Positions 9,158 to 17,722 are shown, counted from the first letter of the stretch. The stretch is DNA of 64,000 bases from Streptomyces qaidamensis (GCF_001611795.1 NZ_CP015098.1:496001-560000); one strand, 5' to 3'. Made by a program: numbers and translations. The notes: generated from the sequence alone by a model not told the origin.

Positions 9158-9588
9158 AAGTCCGTGGGCAGTCCGCTCACCTCGGCGATGCCCCGCAGTT
9201 CCTCGGTCTGCTTGTGCCGGTCCCGGATGTAGTCGGCTATCTCGCCGAGGCGGATCGGATCGGACGCGGTGGTGGCGTCCGTGACGATCCTGACCGGGCC
9301 GGTGTCGTCGACGTGGAGTTCGACCACTTCGTTGTCCAGGCGGCCGGTGACGGCGGTGGCGATGACGAGGGCCACCTCGTCACGCACCTCCTGGGGGAGT
9401 TCGTCGTCGGGCCCGGAGTCGAGCGCGAAGTCGAGGCTGGACAGGCGTTCCTCTTCGATCGCCTCGAGGACCGGTTCCACCGCGCGCATCAGAAGGCGGT
9501 AGTCCTCCGTGTCCATCCGGATGCGCAGGAGGTCCAGGTACACGTCCACGGGCCGGCCGTCGCCATGCGGAATCTCGGAATCGCTCAT
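9154..9588 (-). CDS. Acidic hypothetical protein
   Basis: The 144-residue protein is strongly acidic and soluble, with no membrane segment, cysteine cluster or catalytic motif that I recognise. It begins MSDSEIPHGDGRPVDVYLDL and contains a helix-rich centre (residues 20-45). The start is an ATG at 9588 with GGAG about 7 nt upstream; longer readings of the frame lack coding character. It lies just downstream of, and in the same direction as, the DUF1206 gene and may be co-transcribed with it. The function is unknown. Confidence 0.7.
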   Translation of the reverse strand: MSDSEIPHGDGRPVDVYLDLLRIRMDTEDYRLLMRAVEPVLEAIEEERLSSLDFALDSGPDDELPQEVRDEVALVIATAVTGRLDNEVVELHVDDTGPVRIVTDATTASDPIRLGEIADYIRDRHKQTEELRGIAEVSGLPTDF

Positions 9589-9616
9589 TCGCTCCGTGTT
9601 CCCCACCAGACGCGGC

Positions 9617-10453
9617 TCAGACGCGTCGCCACCGGGCCATGGCGAACGAGAAGACTCCGAAGAGCACCAGCCCGGCCGCGACGCACACCAGCAGCCAGGG
9701 GCCGAGGGGGGTGTCGGCGAGGGTGCGCAGGGTGTCGTCGAGACCCTTGGCCTTGTCGGGTTCGTAGTCGATGGCGGCGCGGACGGCGAAGATCCCCGCC
9801 ACCGCGAACACCAGCCCGCGGGCGGCGCCGCCGACGACACCGGTGACGTCCACGAGCTGCCGCGTCCGCCGGCTCATCTGTCCCAGCCGGAGCTTGTCGT
9901 GGTACTTGCGCAGCACCGCGCGTACGGCGATCCAGCCCCCGGCGCCGACGATCACGAGGCCCGCGGCACCGACCAGCCACTGGCCGGCGGGAATCTCCAG
10001 GGCCCTGGCCGTGGCGTCCCGGGACTGCTGGTCGCTGGATCCGCCGCTCTGGTGGCGGCTGGCCGCGAACGACAGCACCGAGTAGGCGACGAAGACGTAG
10101 AAGGCGAAGCGGGCCGTCGCCATCAGCCGCTTGCGGGCGCTGCGGCCGTCCTTGCCGACCGAGCCGAAGAGCGCCTCGGACAGCCGCCACAGGGCCATGC
10201 CGACGAGCCCGATGCCCAGCGCCCACAGCAGCACCGCGCCGAACGGCTTCTGCGCCAGTTCCTGCAGCGCTCCCCCGCGATCGGCCTGCCGGCCGGTGTC
10301 GCCGAAGGCGATCTGCAGGGCCAGCGCTCCGACGAGCAGATAGATCACGCCCCGGGCGGCGAAACCCGCCCGTGCCGCCCCCTCGGTCACCGAACCCCGG
10401 GCCATCCGCCGGGCCCGGAACCGACCGCTCTGTGCCATCGCACTCGTGTTCAT
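9617..10453 (-). CDS. DUF1206 integral membrane protein
   Basis: The 278-residue protein contains three repeats of about 70 residues, each starting with an Arg/Ala-rich GFAARG- or GGAARG-like turn followed by two hydrophobic helices. This gives six membrane segments, the hallmark of DUF1206 proteins. The ATG at 10453 is preceded by GGGAGG at good spacing. DUF1206 has no established biochemical function. It sits in a minus-strand run of stress-regulatory genes, which suggests, but does not show, a stress-related role. Confidence 0.85.
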   Translation of the reverse strand: MNTSAMAQSGRFRARRMARGSVTEGAARAGFAARGVIYLLVGALALQIAFGDTGRQADRGGALQELAQKPFGAVLLWALGIGLVGMALWRLSEALFGSVGKDGRSARKRLMATARFAFYVFVAYSVLSFAASRHQSGGSSDQQSRDATARALEIPAGQWLVGAAGLVIVGAGGWIAVRAVLRKYHDKLRLGQMSRRTRQLVDVTGVVGGAARGLVFAVAGIFAVRAAIDYEPDKAKGLDDTLRTLADTPLGPWLLVCVAAGLVLFGVFSFAMARWRRV

Positions 10454-10586
10454 GTCGACCTCCCGGCAGTGCGGATGCCCCGGGTCGGCGTTCACACACC
10501 CTGCACAACGACCGGACCAGCGGATTCCGGTTCCGCGCCGGGTACTGTCTCCACAGCCGTACGGCGGCGCCCCTCCCGTGACGGGC

Positions 10587-11444
10587 TCAGGATCGCCGGA
10601 ACCTCGAACCACGGCCGGCGCGGCCGAGGGTGTGCAGGTGCTCCAAGGCGTCCAGGACCACCGTGCGGTCGTGCCAGGCGAGCCAGCGGCCGGCCTGGCC
10701 GCCCACGGTGTCGAGGGCCTTGGTCTGGGCGGTCGTCAGTCCGTCCATGGGCCGGTCCATGTGGGCCGAGACCATGCCGACGCACAGCCCCGACTCCGTC
10801 GTCAGCGGGACGCTGTGGCAGGCCCTGCTGCCGGCCGCGAGAATGGCCCGCCGGGCCGGTTCGGTGAACACCGGATCGCTCTCCACGTCACGCACGGTGA
10901 CCTGGGCGACGTCCCGGGCGGCCTGGGCGCAGGACGTGCCGTCCTCGCCGACGTGGGCGAAGAAGTCGACGAAGTCGGCCGTGAGACCGGTGTGCTGCTC
11001 GATGCGCAGCCCTCCCCGGGCCGGATCGGTGAGCTGCACGTTGCCCATGTCGGTGCCGGTCACCGTCAGGGTGGACCGCAGCACGGCCTTCAGGACGGCG
11101 CCGCGGCTGCCGGACCCGGACCGGTGCGCCTGGGTGAAGGTCAGCTCGGGCTCCGGCCCGCGGACGCGCCGCGGGAACCACAGGGCGTCCGGCCCGTCGG
11201 GGCGCGGTGCGGTCACCAGGACTCCGGCCAGGGTGTGCAGTTTGACGTTGTGGCGCTGGGACGCCCGCTGCATCAGCGCGAAGGCGCTCTCCCCGTCCGG
11301 GAGCGCGTACCGCTCCTGCAGGATGCCCTGCGCCTGCGAGATCAGCGGGCGCACCCGGGCCCGGGCCCGCAGATCGCGCAGCTCGGCGCGCAGGCGCTCC
11401 AGCTCGCCGTCGTCGGCGGCTGCCGCTCGCCCCGCTGTGGACAT
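10587..11444 (-). CDS. ANTAR and GAF domain regulator
   Basis: The 285-residue protein begins with a coiled-coil and an ANTAR-like helix bundle (about 13-70, containing RPLISQAQGILQERY and DGESAFALMQRASQ), followed by a GAF domain (about 100-275). ANTAR domains bind RNA hairpins to antiterminate transcription; placing it before the GAF domain is less common than the C-terminal position. AGGAG precedes the ATG. An 18-bp hairpin separates it from the upstream DUF5133 gene, so it probably has its own promoter. The GAF ligand is not evident. Confidence 0.85.
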   Translation of the reverse strand: MSTAGRAAAADDGELERLRAELRDLRARARVRPLISQAQGILQERYALPDGESAFALMQRASQRHNVKLHTLAGVLVTAPRPDGPDALWFPRRVRGPEPELTFTQAHRSGSGSRGAVLKAVLRSTLTVTGTDMGNVQLTDPARGGLRIEQHTGLTADFVDFFAHVGEDGTSCAQAARDVAQVTVRDVESDPVFTEPARRAILAAGSRACHSVPLTTESGLCVGMVSAHMDRPMDGLTTAQTKALDTVGGQAGRWLAWHDRTVVLDALEHLHTLGRAGRGSRFRRS

Positions 11445-11471
11445 GGAACTCCTAGGGTGTCGTCGTCATGA

Positions 11472-11520
11472 CGCGCAGGGGCCCGGCCGCGGCTTGTGCC
11501 GTCGGCCGGGCCCCTGCGCG
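11472..11520 (-). terminator. Strong 18-bp hairpin terminator
   Basis: Positions 11472-11489 pair with 11503-11520 without mismatch (inner arm GCGCAGGGGCCCGGCCG), leaving a 13-nt loop. There is no U tract, as is common for Streptomyces terminators. It lies directly downstream of the minus-strand DUF5133 gene and upstream of the ANTAR gene. Confidence 0.8.
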
Positions 11521-11554
11521 CTTCGTCACCCCCGGTGTCAGGGGCACGCGGGGA

Positions 11555-11818
11555 TCAGGCGGGCTCCGTGGCCGGCATGCGCGGTACGGCCATCGGCGCG
11601 ACGGGTTCGCGTGCCGGTGCGGGTCCGGCCGCGAGCCACTGGTGGGCGGCCTCCAGGGCGCGCTTGACGTCCCGGGTGCCGGTGGACACGCACAGCGTGT
11701 ACGCCAGGTCGTGTGCCCGGGGGTTCAGCTCCGCCGGTCCGCGGGCGGCCTCGGCGGCCGCCAGGGCCTCGTACTCGTCGACGAGTCGGCGCAGTACGGC
11801 GGGGTGGGGCCTCAGCAT
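11555..11818 (-). CDS. DUF5133 small protein
   Basis: The 87-residue protein begins MLRPHPAVLRRLVDEYEAL and contains LAYTLCVSTGTRDV, the conserved signature of the Streptomyces DUF5133 family. The function is unknown. It lies 29 bp downstream of the SigB-family sigma factor gene in the same direction and ends before a strong terminator, so both probably share a transcript. DUF5133 genes beside stress sigma factors are familiar to me from other streptomycetes, although no mechanism is known. Confidence 0.8.
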   Translation of the reverse strand: MLRPHPAVLRRLVDEYEALAAAEAARGPAELNPRAHDLAYTLCVSTGTRDVKRALEAAHQWLAAGPAPAREPVAPMAVPRMPATEPA

Positions 11819-11847
11819 GGTCGTTCGCTCCTCGTGGGGTCGGATGG

Positions 11848-12711
11848 TCAGGCAGTCGTGGAGGTGCCGCCGTTCCCCCGGTTGCCCGTCCGCTGCCCCA
11901 GGACCTCGTCGCGCACGCGGGCGCAGCTGCGGCTGATGAGGCGGGAGACGTGCATCTGGGAGATGCCGAGGTGGTCGGCGATACGGCTCTGGGTCATGTC
12001 CTCGAAGAAGCGCATGTAGAGGATGGCCCGTTCGCGTTCCGGCAGCCGGCGCAGGCCTTCCTTGGCGGACTCGCGGTCCACGACGACGTCGTAGGACGAG
12101 TCGGCCGCGCCGAGGGTGTCGGCGAGGCTGTAGCCGTCGTCGTCGGCCGAGAGCTCGGCGTCCAGCGACAGGGTGCTGAAGCTGTCCAGGGCTTCGAGCC
12201 CGGCGTTGACCTCTTCCTCGCTGAGGCCGGTGTGGGTGGCGAGGTCCGCCACGGAGGGCTCGGGGCTGCCCGGGTTCTGGGTGAGTTCACGGCGTGCCAC
12301 CCGCACCTTGTTGCGCAGCTCCTGCACACGGCGGGGGACCCGCAGGGCCCACATGCGGTCCCTGAAGTGCCGCTTGACCTCGCCGGTGATGGTGGGGACG
12401 GCGTAACTCTCAAAGGCACCCCGGCTCGGGTCGAACCGGTCGATGGCCTTGACCAGGCCCAGTGCGGCGACCTGCCGGAGATCCTCGATCGACTCACCGC
12501 GGTCGCGGAAGCGGCCGGCGATGCGGTGAGCCATGGGCAGCCACAGGGTGACCAGTTCGTCGCGGACGGCCTCCCGCTCGGGGCCTTCCTCCAGCTCCGC
12601 CATCCGGGCGAAGAGGGCGGCGGTGTCGGGGGCGTCGTCGTGACGCCGCCGGGAAGCGGTGGTCGTCGATTCGGGCGTGCCGGGACGATGGGTGGGCGTT
12701 TCGATGAGCAT
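11848..12711 (-). CDS. RNA polymerase sigma factor, SigB/SigF family (SigM-like)
   Basis: The 287-residue group 3 sigma factor has region 2 (LVTLWLPMAHRIAGRF to EDLRQVAALGLVKAIDRFDP), region 3 (near 145-190) and a region 4 HTH (RIADHLGISQMHVSRLISRS) near the C terminus. The start chosen is the ATG at 12711 because CAGGAGCG precedes it at 8 nt; a longer reading starts at 12786. The next gene upstream encodes an RsbW-like kinase, its probable anti-sigma factor. Gene order suggests S. coelicolor sigM (from memory). It would direct a general stress regulon. Confidence 0.88.
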   Translation of the reverse strand: MLIETPTHRPGTPESTTTASRRRHDDAPDTAALFARMAELEEGPEREAVRDELVTLWLPMAHRIAGRFRDRGESIEDLRQVAALGLVKAIDRFDPSRGAFESYAVPTITGEVKRHFRDRMWALRVPRRVQELRNKVRVARRELTQNPGSPEPSVADLATHTGLSEEEVNAGLEALDSFSTLSLDAELSADDDGYSLADTLGAADSSYDVVVDRESAKEGLRRLPERERAILYMRFFEDMTQSRIADHLGISQMHVSRLISRSCARVRDEVLGQRTGNRGNGGTSTTA

Positions 12712-12911
12712 GCGGATTCGCTCCTGAACGGTGGTTTCAGGGACTGACCGCGGGAGGGACGCTGCCCGGATCGCCTGGAGGGCCATCCGGGGCAGTCATA
12801 CCGCTCCCGCTGGCGCGCCTCCGGTCCGAAGCACGAAACTGCGTCTGCCCTGACCCCGGTGGAACAAACTCCGCTTTGCAGTGCAATCTGTCGAGTGCGG
12901 CTCACGGGCGT

Positions 12912-13346
12912 TCAAGACAGGGGGACGACAGCGGTGATGCACTTGCCCCCGGCGGGCAGGTCCGACACCCGGACGTCGCGGGCGAGCCGGCAGACGATGG
13001 GCCAGCCGTGGCCGCCGTGCCGCAGCCGGCCGTGCGGATCGGTGCGTGGCGCGGTCACGGGCAGCGCGTCACTGCGGTCGCTCACCGAGACGCGCACCCC
13101 GGGGCCGTCGACGTCCACCTGGAAGTCGGTGACGCCGCCGCCGTGGAGGATCGCGTTGGTGGTGAGTTCCGAGGCGACGAGCAGTGCGTCGGACAGGGCG
13201 TCCGTGTCGCACGGGGTATGGGTGGCCCGGCAGCGTTCGGCCACGGCCCGCTCCACCGCCCGGCGCGCCTCGGCGGGTTTGCACGGCCGGGCCCGGTGGG
13301 CGCCGGGCGGCTCGAACACTGAATCGATCATGTGCTCCTCGCACAT
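12912..13346 (-). CDS. RsbW-like anti-sigma kinase (GHKL ATPase)
   Basis: The 144-residue GHKL ATPase has an N box ASELTTNAILHGGG near 60-73 and a short glycine-rich C-terminal box (RLRHGGHGWPIV). The family contains RsbW/SpoIIAB-type kinases that bind a sigma factor and phosphorylate its antagonist. It is read in the same direction as, and about 200 bp upstream of, the sigma factor gene. The start at 13346 has GGGAG 7 nt upstream; an ATG at 13331 is a weaker alternative. Partnership with the neighbouring sigma factor is inference from position. Confidence 0.82.
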   Translation of the reverse strand: MCEEHMIDSVFEPPGAHRARPCKPAEARRAVERAVAERCRATHTPCDTDALSDALLVASELTTNAILHGGGVTDFQVDVDGPGVRVSVSDRSDALPVTAPRTDPHGRLRHGGHGWPIVCRLARDVRVSDLPAGGKCITAVVPLS

Positions 13347-13615
13347 TCTGCAGCTCCCTGAAAGCACGGACGGAAAAACGGGTCCGGACCGCGTTCCGAG
13401 GCCGCCCGCACGGGCCTGCCCGGGGTCCGCGGACCCACTGCTTGCCTCGACCTGCCGCGACATCCGGGGGCGCACCGCGCGAGCGCCGCGGTCTTACCCT
13501 TCGGCTCACCTCTCCCCGCACCTGCAAACCTCCGCTCCCGCCGGAAGACCCGAAAACACCCCGGACGGACATGACTCGATGTCATCTCTGGCCTCTGGAC
13601 GGGTAGGCGGTGTGC

Positions 13616-13837
13616 ATGACCGATGTGGTGGATTCCGACGAGCTGTTGCGGCGTATCCAGCGTGCGAGGGAGTGCGCGGTGCAGGAGGAACGGACCTGGC
13701 GGACCAGGAGCGAGGAGCTGGACGCGACGGACCCGCAGGGGGCTCGGGACGCGACCGTGCGGCGGATGTCGTACGAGGCGGTGCTGCGGGTGCTGGACGA
13801 GATCGTGGCCCCGGGCAAACACGCCCCGGGGAGCTGA
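13616..13837 (+). CDS. Small hypothetical protein
   Basis: The 73-residue protein begins MTDVVDSDELLRRIQRAREC. It is charged and predicted to be helical, with no membrane segment. Third-position GC bias supports coding. An in-frame GTG lies 6 nt upstream of the chosen ATG. It is isolated between the minus-strand kinase gene and a long intergenic region. I do not recognise a function. Confidence 0.6.
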   Translation: MTDVVDSDELLRRIQRARECAVQEERTWRTRSEELDATDPQGARDATVRRMSYEAVLRVLDEIVAPGKHAPGS

Positions 13838-14299
13838 CCGGGCGCAGGTGGGCGCCGCAGAGGACCTGGCCGCAGCCGACCGGGCGCAGGCGGGTGCCGC
13901 TGAGGACCTATCCGGATTGCGAGCGCACACGCCGGGAACCCGGTGCGCATGACAGTCGACCACACTCGAGCACCGGTTCTGGGGCCCTGGAGCTGGAGAC
14001 GGTCCGTGTGCTCGCGCGGTGGCTCCCCGGCGTGAAACAGGTCACGCCACCCGGTCCAGGGGGCGCACTCACCGCCCAGATGGTTTATCGTTCATTCATG
14101 TGGTGACGGAGTCGACCCCTCGTCCTCCGTGCGCCACCGCTTACGGCCCTGGCTGGTCTCCCCCGTCCAGCCAGGGCTTTTTCATGCCCGGACGGTCCGT
14201 CGCAAGAAGTCACGTACGCCGAGGTGCCCACGGCCCCGGCAGCGGCTGAAATGGCTTTAGGGACAGCACCGCAGTCGACCGCCCGGCGAGGAGCTCCGC
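13838..14299 (+). other. 462-bp intergenic region with an orphan terminator
   Basis: No convincing gene lies here. The middle (around 14080-14110) is more AT-rich than its surroundings, and a strong terminator sits at 14146-14182, 150 bp before the next gene. The terminator could end a read-through transcript of the small upstream gene or an unannotated small RNA starting near 14090. Confidence 0.5.
14146..14182 (+). terminator. Intrinsic terminator with 11-bp stem and T tract
   Basis: GCCCTGGCTGG (14146-14156) pairs perfectly with CCAGCCAGGGC (14167-14177) and is followed by TTTTT. This is one of the few classical rho-independent terminators in the window and is oriented to the right. Confidence 0.85.
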
Positions 14300-14755
14300 A
14301 TGACCAAAGCGATCAAACTCCTGACCGCCCTGCCTCCGCCCCAGCGGCAGCGTCTCATGGCCCTCGCCCGGGAGGCGTCCTTCCCGGAGGACGCCCGGAT
14401 CTTCGAGGCGGACGGCAGGGCCGACCGCTTCTGGGTCATCCGCTCGGGCGCCGTCTCGCTGGACCAGCAGGTGAACTCCCTGCAGCGGGTGACCGTCGCC
14501 AGCCTCGGCGCGGGCGACCTGCTCGGCTGGTCCTGGCTGTTCCCGCCGTACACCTGGGACTTCGGCGCGGTGGCGTTCAGCCCGGTGCGGGCCTACGAGT
14601 TCGACGCCCAGGCCGTGCTGGAGCTGTGCGAGGAGGACCCGGAGCTGGGGATGATGCTGGTGCGCAACGTCGCCGAGGTGCTCGCGCACCGGCTGGAGAT
14701 GACCCGGGGCAAGCTGATGGAGCAGTACACACTCCACCGGCGTGGAGCCCTGTGA
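14300..14755 (+). CDS. Stand-alone cyclic nucleotide-binding (Crp-type) domain protein
   Basis: The 151-residue protein is a single cNMP-binding beta-roll (about residues 8-125) with the family pattern FWVIRSGAVSL and LGAGDLLGWSWL. It ends with a helix and lacks the DNA-binding HTH of Crp/Fnr proteins, so it is a sensor or partner module rather than a transcription factor. The phosphate-binding cassette arginine is not clear, so cyclic AMP binding is uncertain. It lies behind a 150-bp leader and is convergent with the decayed transporter. Confidence 0.8.
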   Translation: MTKAIKLLTALPPPQRQRLMALAREASFPEDARIFEADGRADRFWVIRSGAVSLDQQVNSLQRVTVASLGAGDLLGWSWLFPPYTWDFGAVAFSPVRAYEFDAQAVLELCEEDPELGMMLVRNVAEVLAHRLEMTRGKLMEQYTLHRRGAL

Positions 14756-14759
14756 GGCT

Positions 14760-15276
14760 TCAGACGCGGTAGCGCCGCAGCGCCGGCACGGCTGCGGCCA
14801 GCACCAGCATCACCGCGACGACCATGAGTCCGCCGCCCGCGACGGCGGCGCGGGGTCCGAAGGCGGATCCCGCGGTGCCGTGCAGCACGTCGGCGAGGCG
14901 CGGGCCGCCCGCCACGACGACGGTGAAGACGCCCTGCATGCGCCCGCGCATCTCAGGTGATCAGCAGCAGCTTGCGCCGGTCCATGGTGTCGGCGATCGC
15001 CCCACCCCACAGCGCGAACACGATCAGGGGCACGAGCCCGGCCAGGCTCGCGGCGCCCACCCATGCCGAGGAGCCGGTGATGTCGTAGATCTGCTTGGGG
15101 ACGGCGACCGCGGTGAGCTGACTGCCGACGGCCGTGACGATGGTCGAGCCCCACAGCCGCCGGTAGGCGGGGCGGCGCAGGGGGCGGGTGTCCATGGCCC
15201 AGCGCCGCCGGCCGCGCCGCCGGGGTGGCTTGAGACCGGGCTCCCGCTCTTCGGTCGTGCTCTCGCTCGCGTCCAC
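14760..15276 (-). pseudogene. MFS transporter with internal out-of-frame deletion
   Basis: The first part (GTG at 15276, GAGGAAG upstream, reading to 14953) encodes a cytoplasmic Arg-rich leader and the first membrane helices of an EntS-like MFS exporter, ending GGAIADTMDRRKLLLIT. The last part (14951-14760, different frame) encodes MRGRMQGVFTVVVAGGPRLA and the final helices of the same family, ending ALRRYRV. MFS proteins of this type have about 420 residues; only about 170 remain, so roughly 250 middle codons are missing and the join near 14953 shifts frame. The gene cannot make a working transporter. Confidence 0.82.
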
Positions 15277-15357
15277 GCGCCGCTTCCTCGATGCTCGCTA
15301 CATCTTTCCGGGCGGGGATCACTATCGCACCCGTCGCGGCGGGGCCGGCGGCCGGTC

Positions 15358-15975
15358 TCAGCTTCCGGTGATCAGCACGGCACCCAGCACGATCATGGTG
15401 GCGGCGACCAGTCCGTCCAGGACGCGCCAGGCCGCGGGCCTGGCGAGGAACCGGCCGAGCATCCGGGCGCCGAACCCGAGGGCGGTGAACCAGCACAGGC
15501 TGGCCAGCACCGCGCCGAGGCCGAACGTCCAGCGCAGGGCGCCGTGGTCGGCGGCGACGGAGCCCAGCAGGAACACGGTGTCGAGGTAGACGTGGGGATT
15601 CAGCCAGGTCATCGCCAGGCAGGTGAGCACGGCCCGGCGCACCGATCCGGCCGCCTCCCCCTCCGCCCGCAGCGCGTCGCCGCCGGGCCGGAACACCCGG
15701 CGCGCGGCCAGGGCTCCGTAGACGAGCAGGAACGCGCCGCCGATCCAGGCGACCGCGGTCATCGCGCCCGGCCACCGCACCACCACCGCTCCGACCCCGC
15801 CGACCCCGAGTGCGATGAGCGCCGCGTCCGACAGGGCGCAGATGGCGACCACGGCGAGGACGGCCTGACGGCGGATGCCCTGACGCAGGACGAAGGCGTT
15901 CTGGGCTCCGATGGCGACGATGAGGGACAGGCCGGTGCCGAAACCGGCGGCGCCCGCGGTGAAGGTGCTGGTCAT
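15358..15975 (-). CDS. LysE/ArgO-family amino acid exporter
   Basis: The 205-residue protein has six hydrophobic segments and the family signatures LIVAIGAQNAFVLRQGIRR near the N terminus and TWLNPHVYLDTV near 125. These are typical of LysE/ArgO exporters of lysine and arginine. It is divergent from an ArgP-like LysR gene, the usual arrangement for LysE and its regulator LysG. The shared 69-bp intergenic region holds a GCTAA-N16-TTAGC inverted repeat. Basic amino acid export is the family inference. Confidence 0.9.
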   Translation of the reverse strand: MTSTFTAGAAGFGTGLSLIVAIGAQNAFVLRQGIRRQAVLAVVAICALSDAALIALGVGGVGAVVVRWPGAMTAVAWIGGAFLLVYGALAARRVFRPGGDALRAEGEAAGSVRRAVLTCLAMTWLNPHVYLDTVFLLGSVAADHGALRWTFGLGAVLASLCWFTALGFGARMLGRFLARPAAWRVLDGLVAATMIVLGAVLITGS

Positions 15976-16011
15976 GGCGTCGACGCTACGGACGCACCGG
16001 TCTGGGGTCCA

Positions 16012-16037
16012 GCTAAGGATTCTTACGTATCATTAGC
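16012..16037. promoter_or_regulatory. Putative LysR-type operator in divergent promoter
   Basis: GCTAA (16012-16016) and TTAGC (16033-16037) form an inverted repeat around an AT-rich centre that includes ATTCTTACGTATCAT. It lies between the lysE-like and lysR-like genes, where LysG/ArgP-type regulators bind. Confidence 0.55.
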
Positions 16038-16044
16038 AGGCGTG

Positions 16045-16944
16045 ATGATGACGGATCTCCCGCTGGATCAGGTGCGGACCCTGCTCGCCGTCGTGGACGA
16101 GGGCACGTTCGACGCGGCGGCGGCCGCGCTGCATGTGACGCCGTCGGCGATCAGCCAGCGGGTGAAGGCGCTGGAGCAGCGCACGGGCCGGGTCCTGCTG
16201 CTGCGGACGAAGCCGGTGCGGCCGACCGAGTCGGGCGAGGTACTGGTGCGGCTGGCCCGCCAGGTGGCGCGGCTGGAGCACGACGCGTACGCGGAGCTCG
16301 GACTGAGCGGCGACGGGGAGCCCACGCGGGTGTCCGTCGCGGTGAACGCGGACTCGCTGGCCACCTGGTTCCTGCCCGTCCTCTCGCGCGTTCCGGAGGA
16401 GCTTCGGCTCTGCTTCGAGCTGCGCCGCGAGGACGAGGACCACACGGCGGCCCTGCTGCGGGAAGGCACGGTGATGGCGGCGGTGACCTCGTCACCGGAT
16501 CCCGTGCCGGGCTGCTCGGTCCGGTCGCTCGGGCGGATGCGCTACCTCCCCGTGGCCGCACCGGGCTTCGCCGCGCGCCACCTCGGCGGACCCCTGACGG
16601 AGGCGCTCGCGGAAGTGCCCGTGGTGGTCTTCGACCGGCGCGACGACTTCCAGGACGGCTTCGTCCGGCGGCTCACGCGGGGGCGGAGCGGCGCGAGCGC
16701 CCTGCGGCACTACGTGCCGACCTCGGAGGGCTTCGCCGAGGCCGTGGCCGCCGGGCTCGGCTGGGGTCTGGTGCCGGAGCCCCAGGCGGATCCGCTGCTG
16801 GGCGACGGCCGGCTCGTCGGCATCGCCCCGGGCCGCACGGTCGACGTGCCGCTGTACTGGCAGCAGTGGAAGCTCGACTCGCCCGCGCTGGCGCAGGTCG
16901 CGGACACGGTGACGGCGACCGCGGCACAGGCGCTGCGGCCCTGA
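16045..16944 (+). CDS. LysR-family regulator, ArgP/LysG type
   Basis: The 299-residue protein has an N-terminal winged HTH (about 3-62: LDQVRTLLAVVDEGTFDAAA, VTPSAISQRVKALEQ) and a periplasmic-binding-like effector domain. The sequence VTPSAISQRVKALEQRTGRVLLLRTKPVRPT matches ArgP/LysG proteins. It is divergent from the LysE exporter gene and probably activates it in response to lysine or arginine. GTG 16042 and ATG 16048 are alternative starts. Confidence 0.9.
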   Translation: MMTDLPLDQVRTLLAVVDEGTFDAAAAALHVTPSAISQRVKALEQRTGRVLLLRTKPVRPTESGEVLVRLARQVARLEHDAYAELGLSGDGEPTRVSVAVNADSLATWFLPVLSRVPEELRLCFELRREDEDHTAALLREGTVMAAVTSSPDPVPGCSVRSLGRMRYLPVAAPGFAARHLGGPLTEALAEVPVVVFDRRDDFQDGFVRRLTRGRSGASALRHYVPTSEGFAEAVAAGLGWGLVPEPQADPLLGDGRLVGIAPGRTVDVPLYWQQWKLDSPALAQVADTVTATAAQALRP

Positions 16945-16948
16945 CGTC

Positions 16949-17659
16949 TCATGCGTCGTTGACGGCCTCCAGCCGGGCCGCCGCGCTGTCCAGCAGCATC
17001 TCCAGAGCCGCCGGATAGGCGCTGGTGAGCATGCGGGTCGCGAGCAGGGGCGCCGCCTCGGCGATGCGCGGGTGGGTCGTGGCGGGCAGGCGGGCGTACG
17101 TCGAGCGCCACATGTCCTCGTCGGCGTGCAGCGAGTCGCTCGGCAGGGCCAGGGAGGCGGCGTCCAGGGCGGCGAAGGCCAGGGTCTGGTCGATGAACGC
17201 GTGGTAGATGCGCACGGTGTCGGGCAGCGGGAAACCGGCCGTGCGCAGGACGTCCAGGACGGCCTCGTCTGCGGCCAGCTCGTGGGCCCGGCCCGTGACG
17301 CGGTTCGTGGTCAGCAGGGCCGCCTGCGGATGGGCGAGATACGCGGCGTGGATGCGCAGCCCGAAGGACCTGAGGTCCGCCCGCCACTCCCCCGTGGGCC
17401 GCCAGCCCTGAAGGGCCTGGCCGATGAGCGCGTCGCCCATGGCGAGGGTCAGGTCGTCCATGCCCCGGAAGTAGCGGTAGAGCGTGCTCGGGTCGGCGTC
17501 CAGGGCGAGACCCAGCCGGCGGGCGGTCAGTCCCGCGCTGCCGTGTTCGCGCAGCATGCGCAGCGCGGTCTCGACGATCAGTTCCTCGGACAGCACGGTG
17601 CCGCTCTTGGTGGGCCTGCGCCGGCGGCGTTTCTCCTCGGGCACCACGGGCTTGGGCAC
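16949..17659 (-). CDS. TetR-family repressor
   Basis: The 236-residue protein has a basic N-terminal extension (EEKRRRRRPTKSG) before a TetR HTH (about 22-70, ending LDADPSTLYRYFRGMDDL) and a TetR-type C-terminal ligand domain. It is divergent from the saccharopine dehydrogenase-like gene, with two near-identical 11-bp repeats between them. It probably represses that gene and itself. The ligand is unknown. Confidence 0.88.
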   Translation of the reverse strand: MPKPVVPEEKRRRRRPTKSGTVLSEELIVETALRMLREHGSAGLTARRLGLALDADPSTLYRYFRGMDDLTLAMGDALIGQALQGWRPTGEWRADLRSFGLRIHAAYLAHPQAALLTTNRVTGRAHELAADEAVLDVLRTAGFPLPDTVRIYHAFIDQTLAFAALDAASLALPSDSLHADEDMWRSTYARLPATTHPRIAEAAPLLATRMLTSAYPAALEMLLDSAAARLEAVNDA

Positions 17660-17691
17660 GGCTGCCTCCCTCCCCGGGGACCGGCCCCGGT

Positions 17692-17722
17692 CCTTATGCC
17701 AACGCCATTGACCTTATGGCAA
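17692..17722. promoter_or_regulatory. Two 11-bp direct repeats, candidate TetR operator
   Basis: CCTTATGCCAA (17692-17702) and CCTTATGGCAA (17712-17722) are spaced exactly 20 bp, two helical turns. They sit between the TetR start and the start of the divergent gene, overlapping where the promoter must lie. Confidence 0.6.

Noticed and set aside
13069..13572. Minus-strand frame overlapping the RsbW-like gene at 13 kb
   Set aside because: The other minus frame carries the GHKL N box and a proper start; this one is an Arg-rich shadow.
14080..14106. A nine-codon mini-ORF (MVYRSFMW) before the orphan terminator as an attenuator leader peptide
   Set aside because: No ribosome binding site and no run of regulatory codons; the nearby PHO-box-like GTTCATTCATG is a single imperfect unit.
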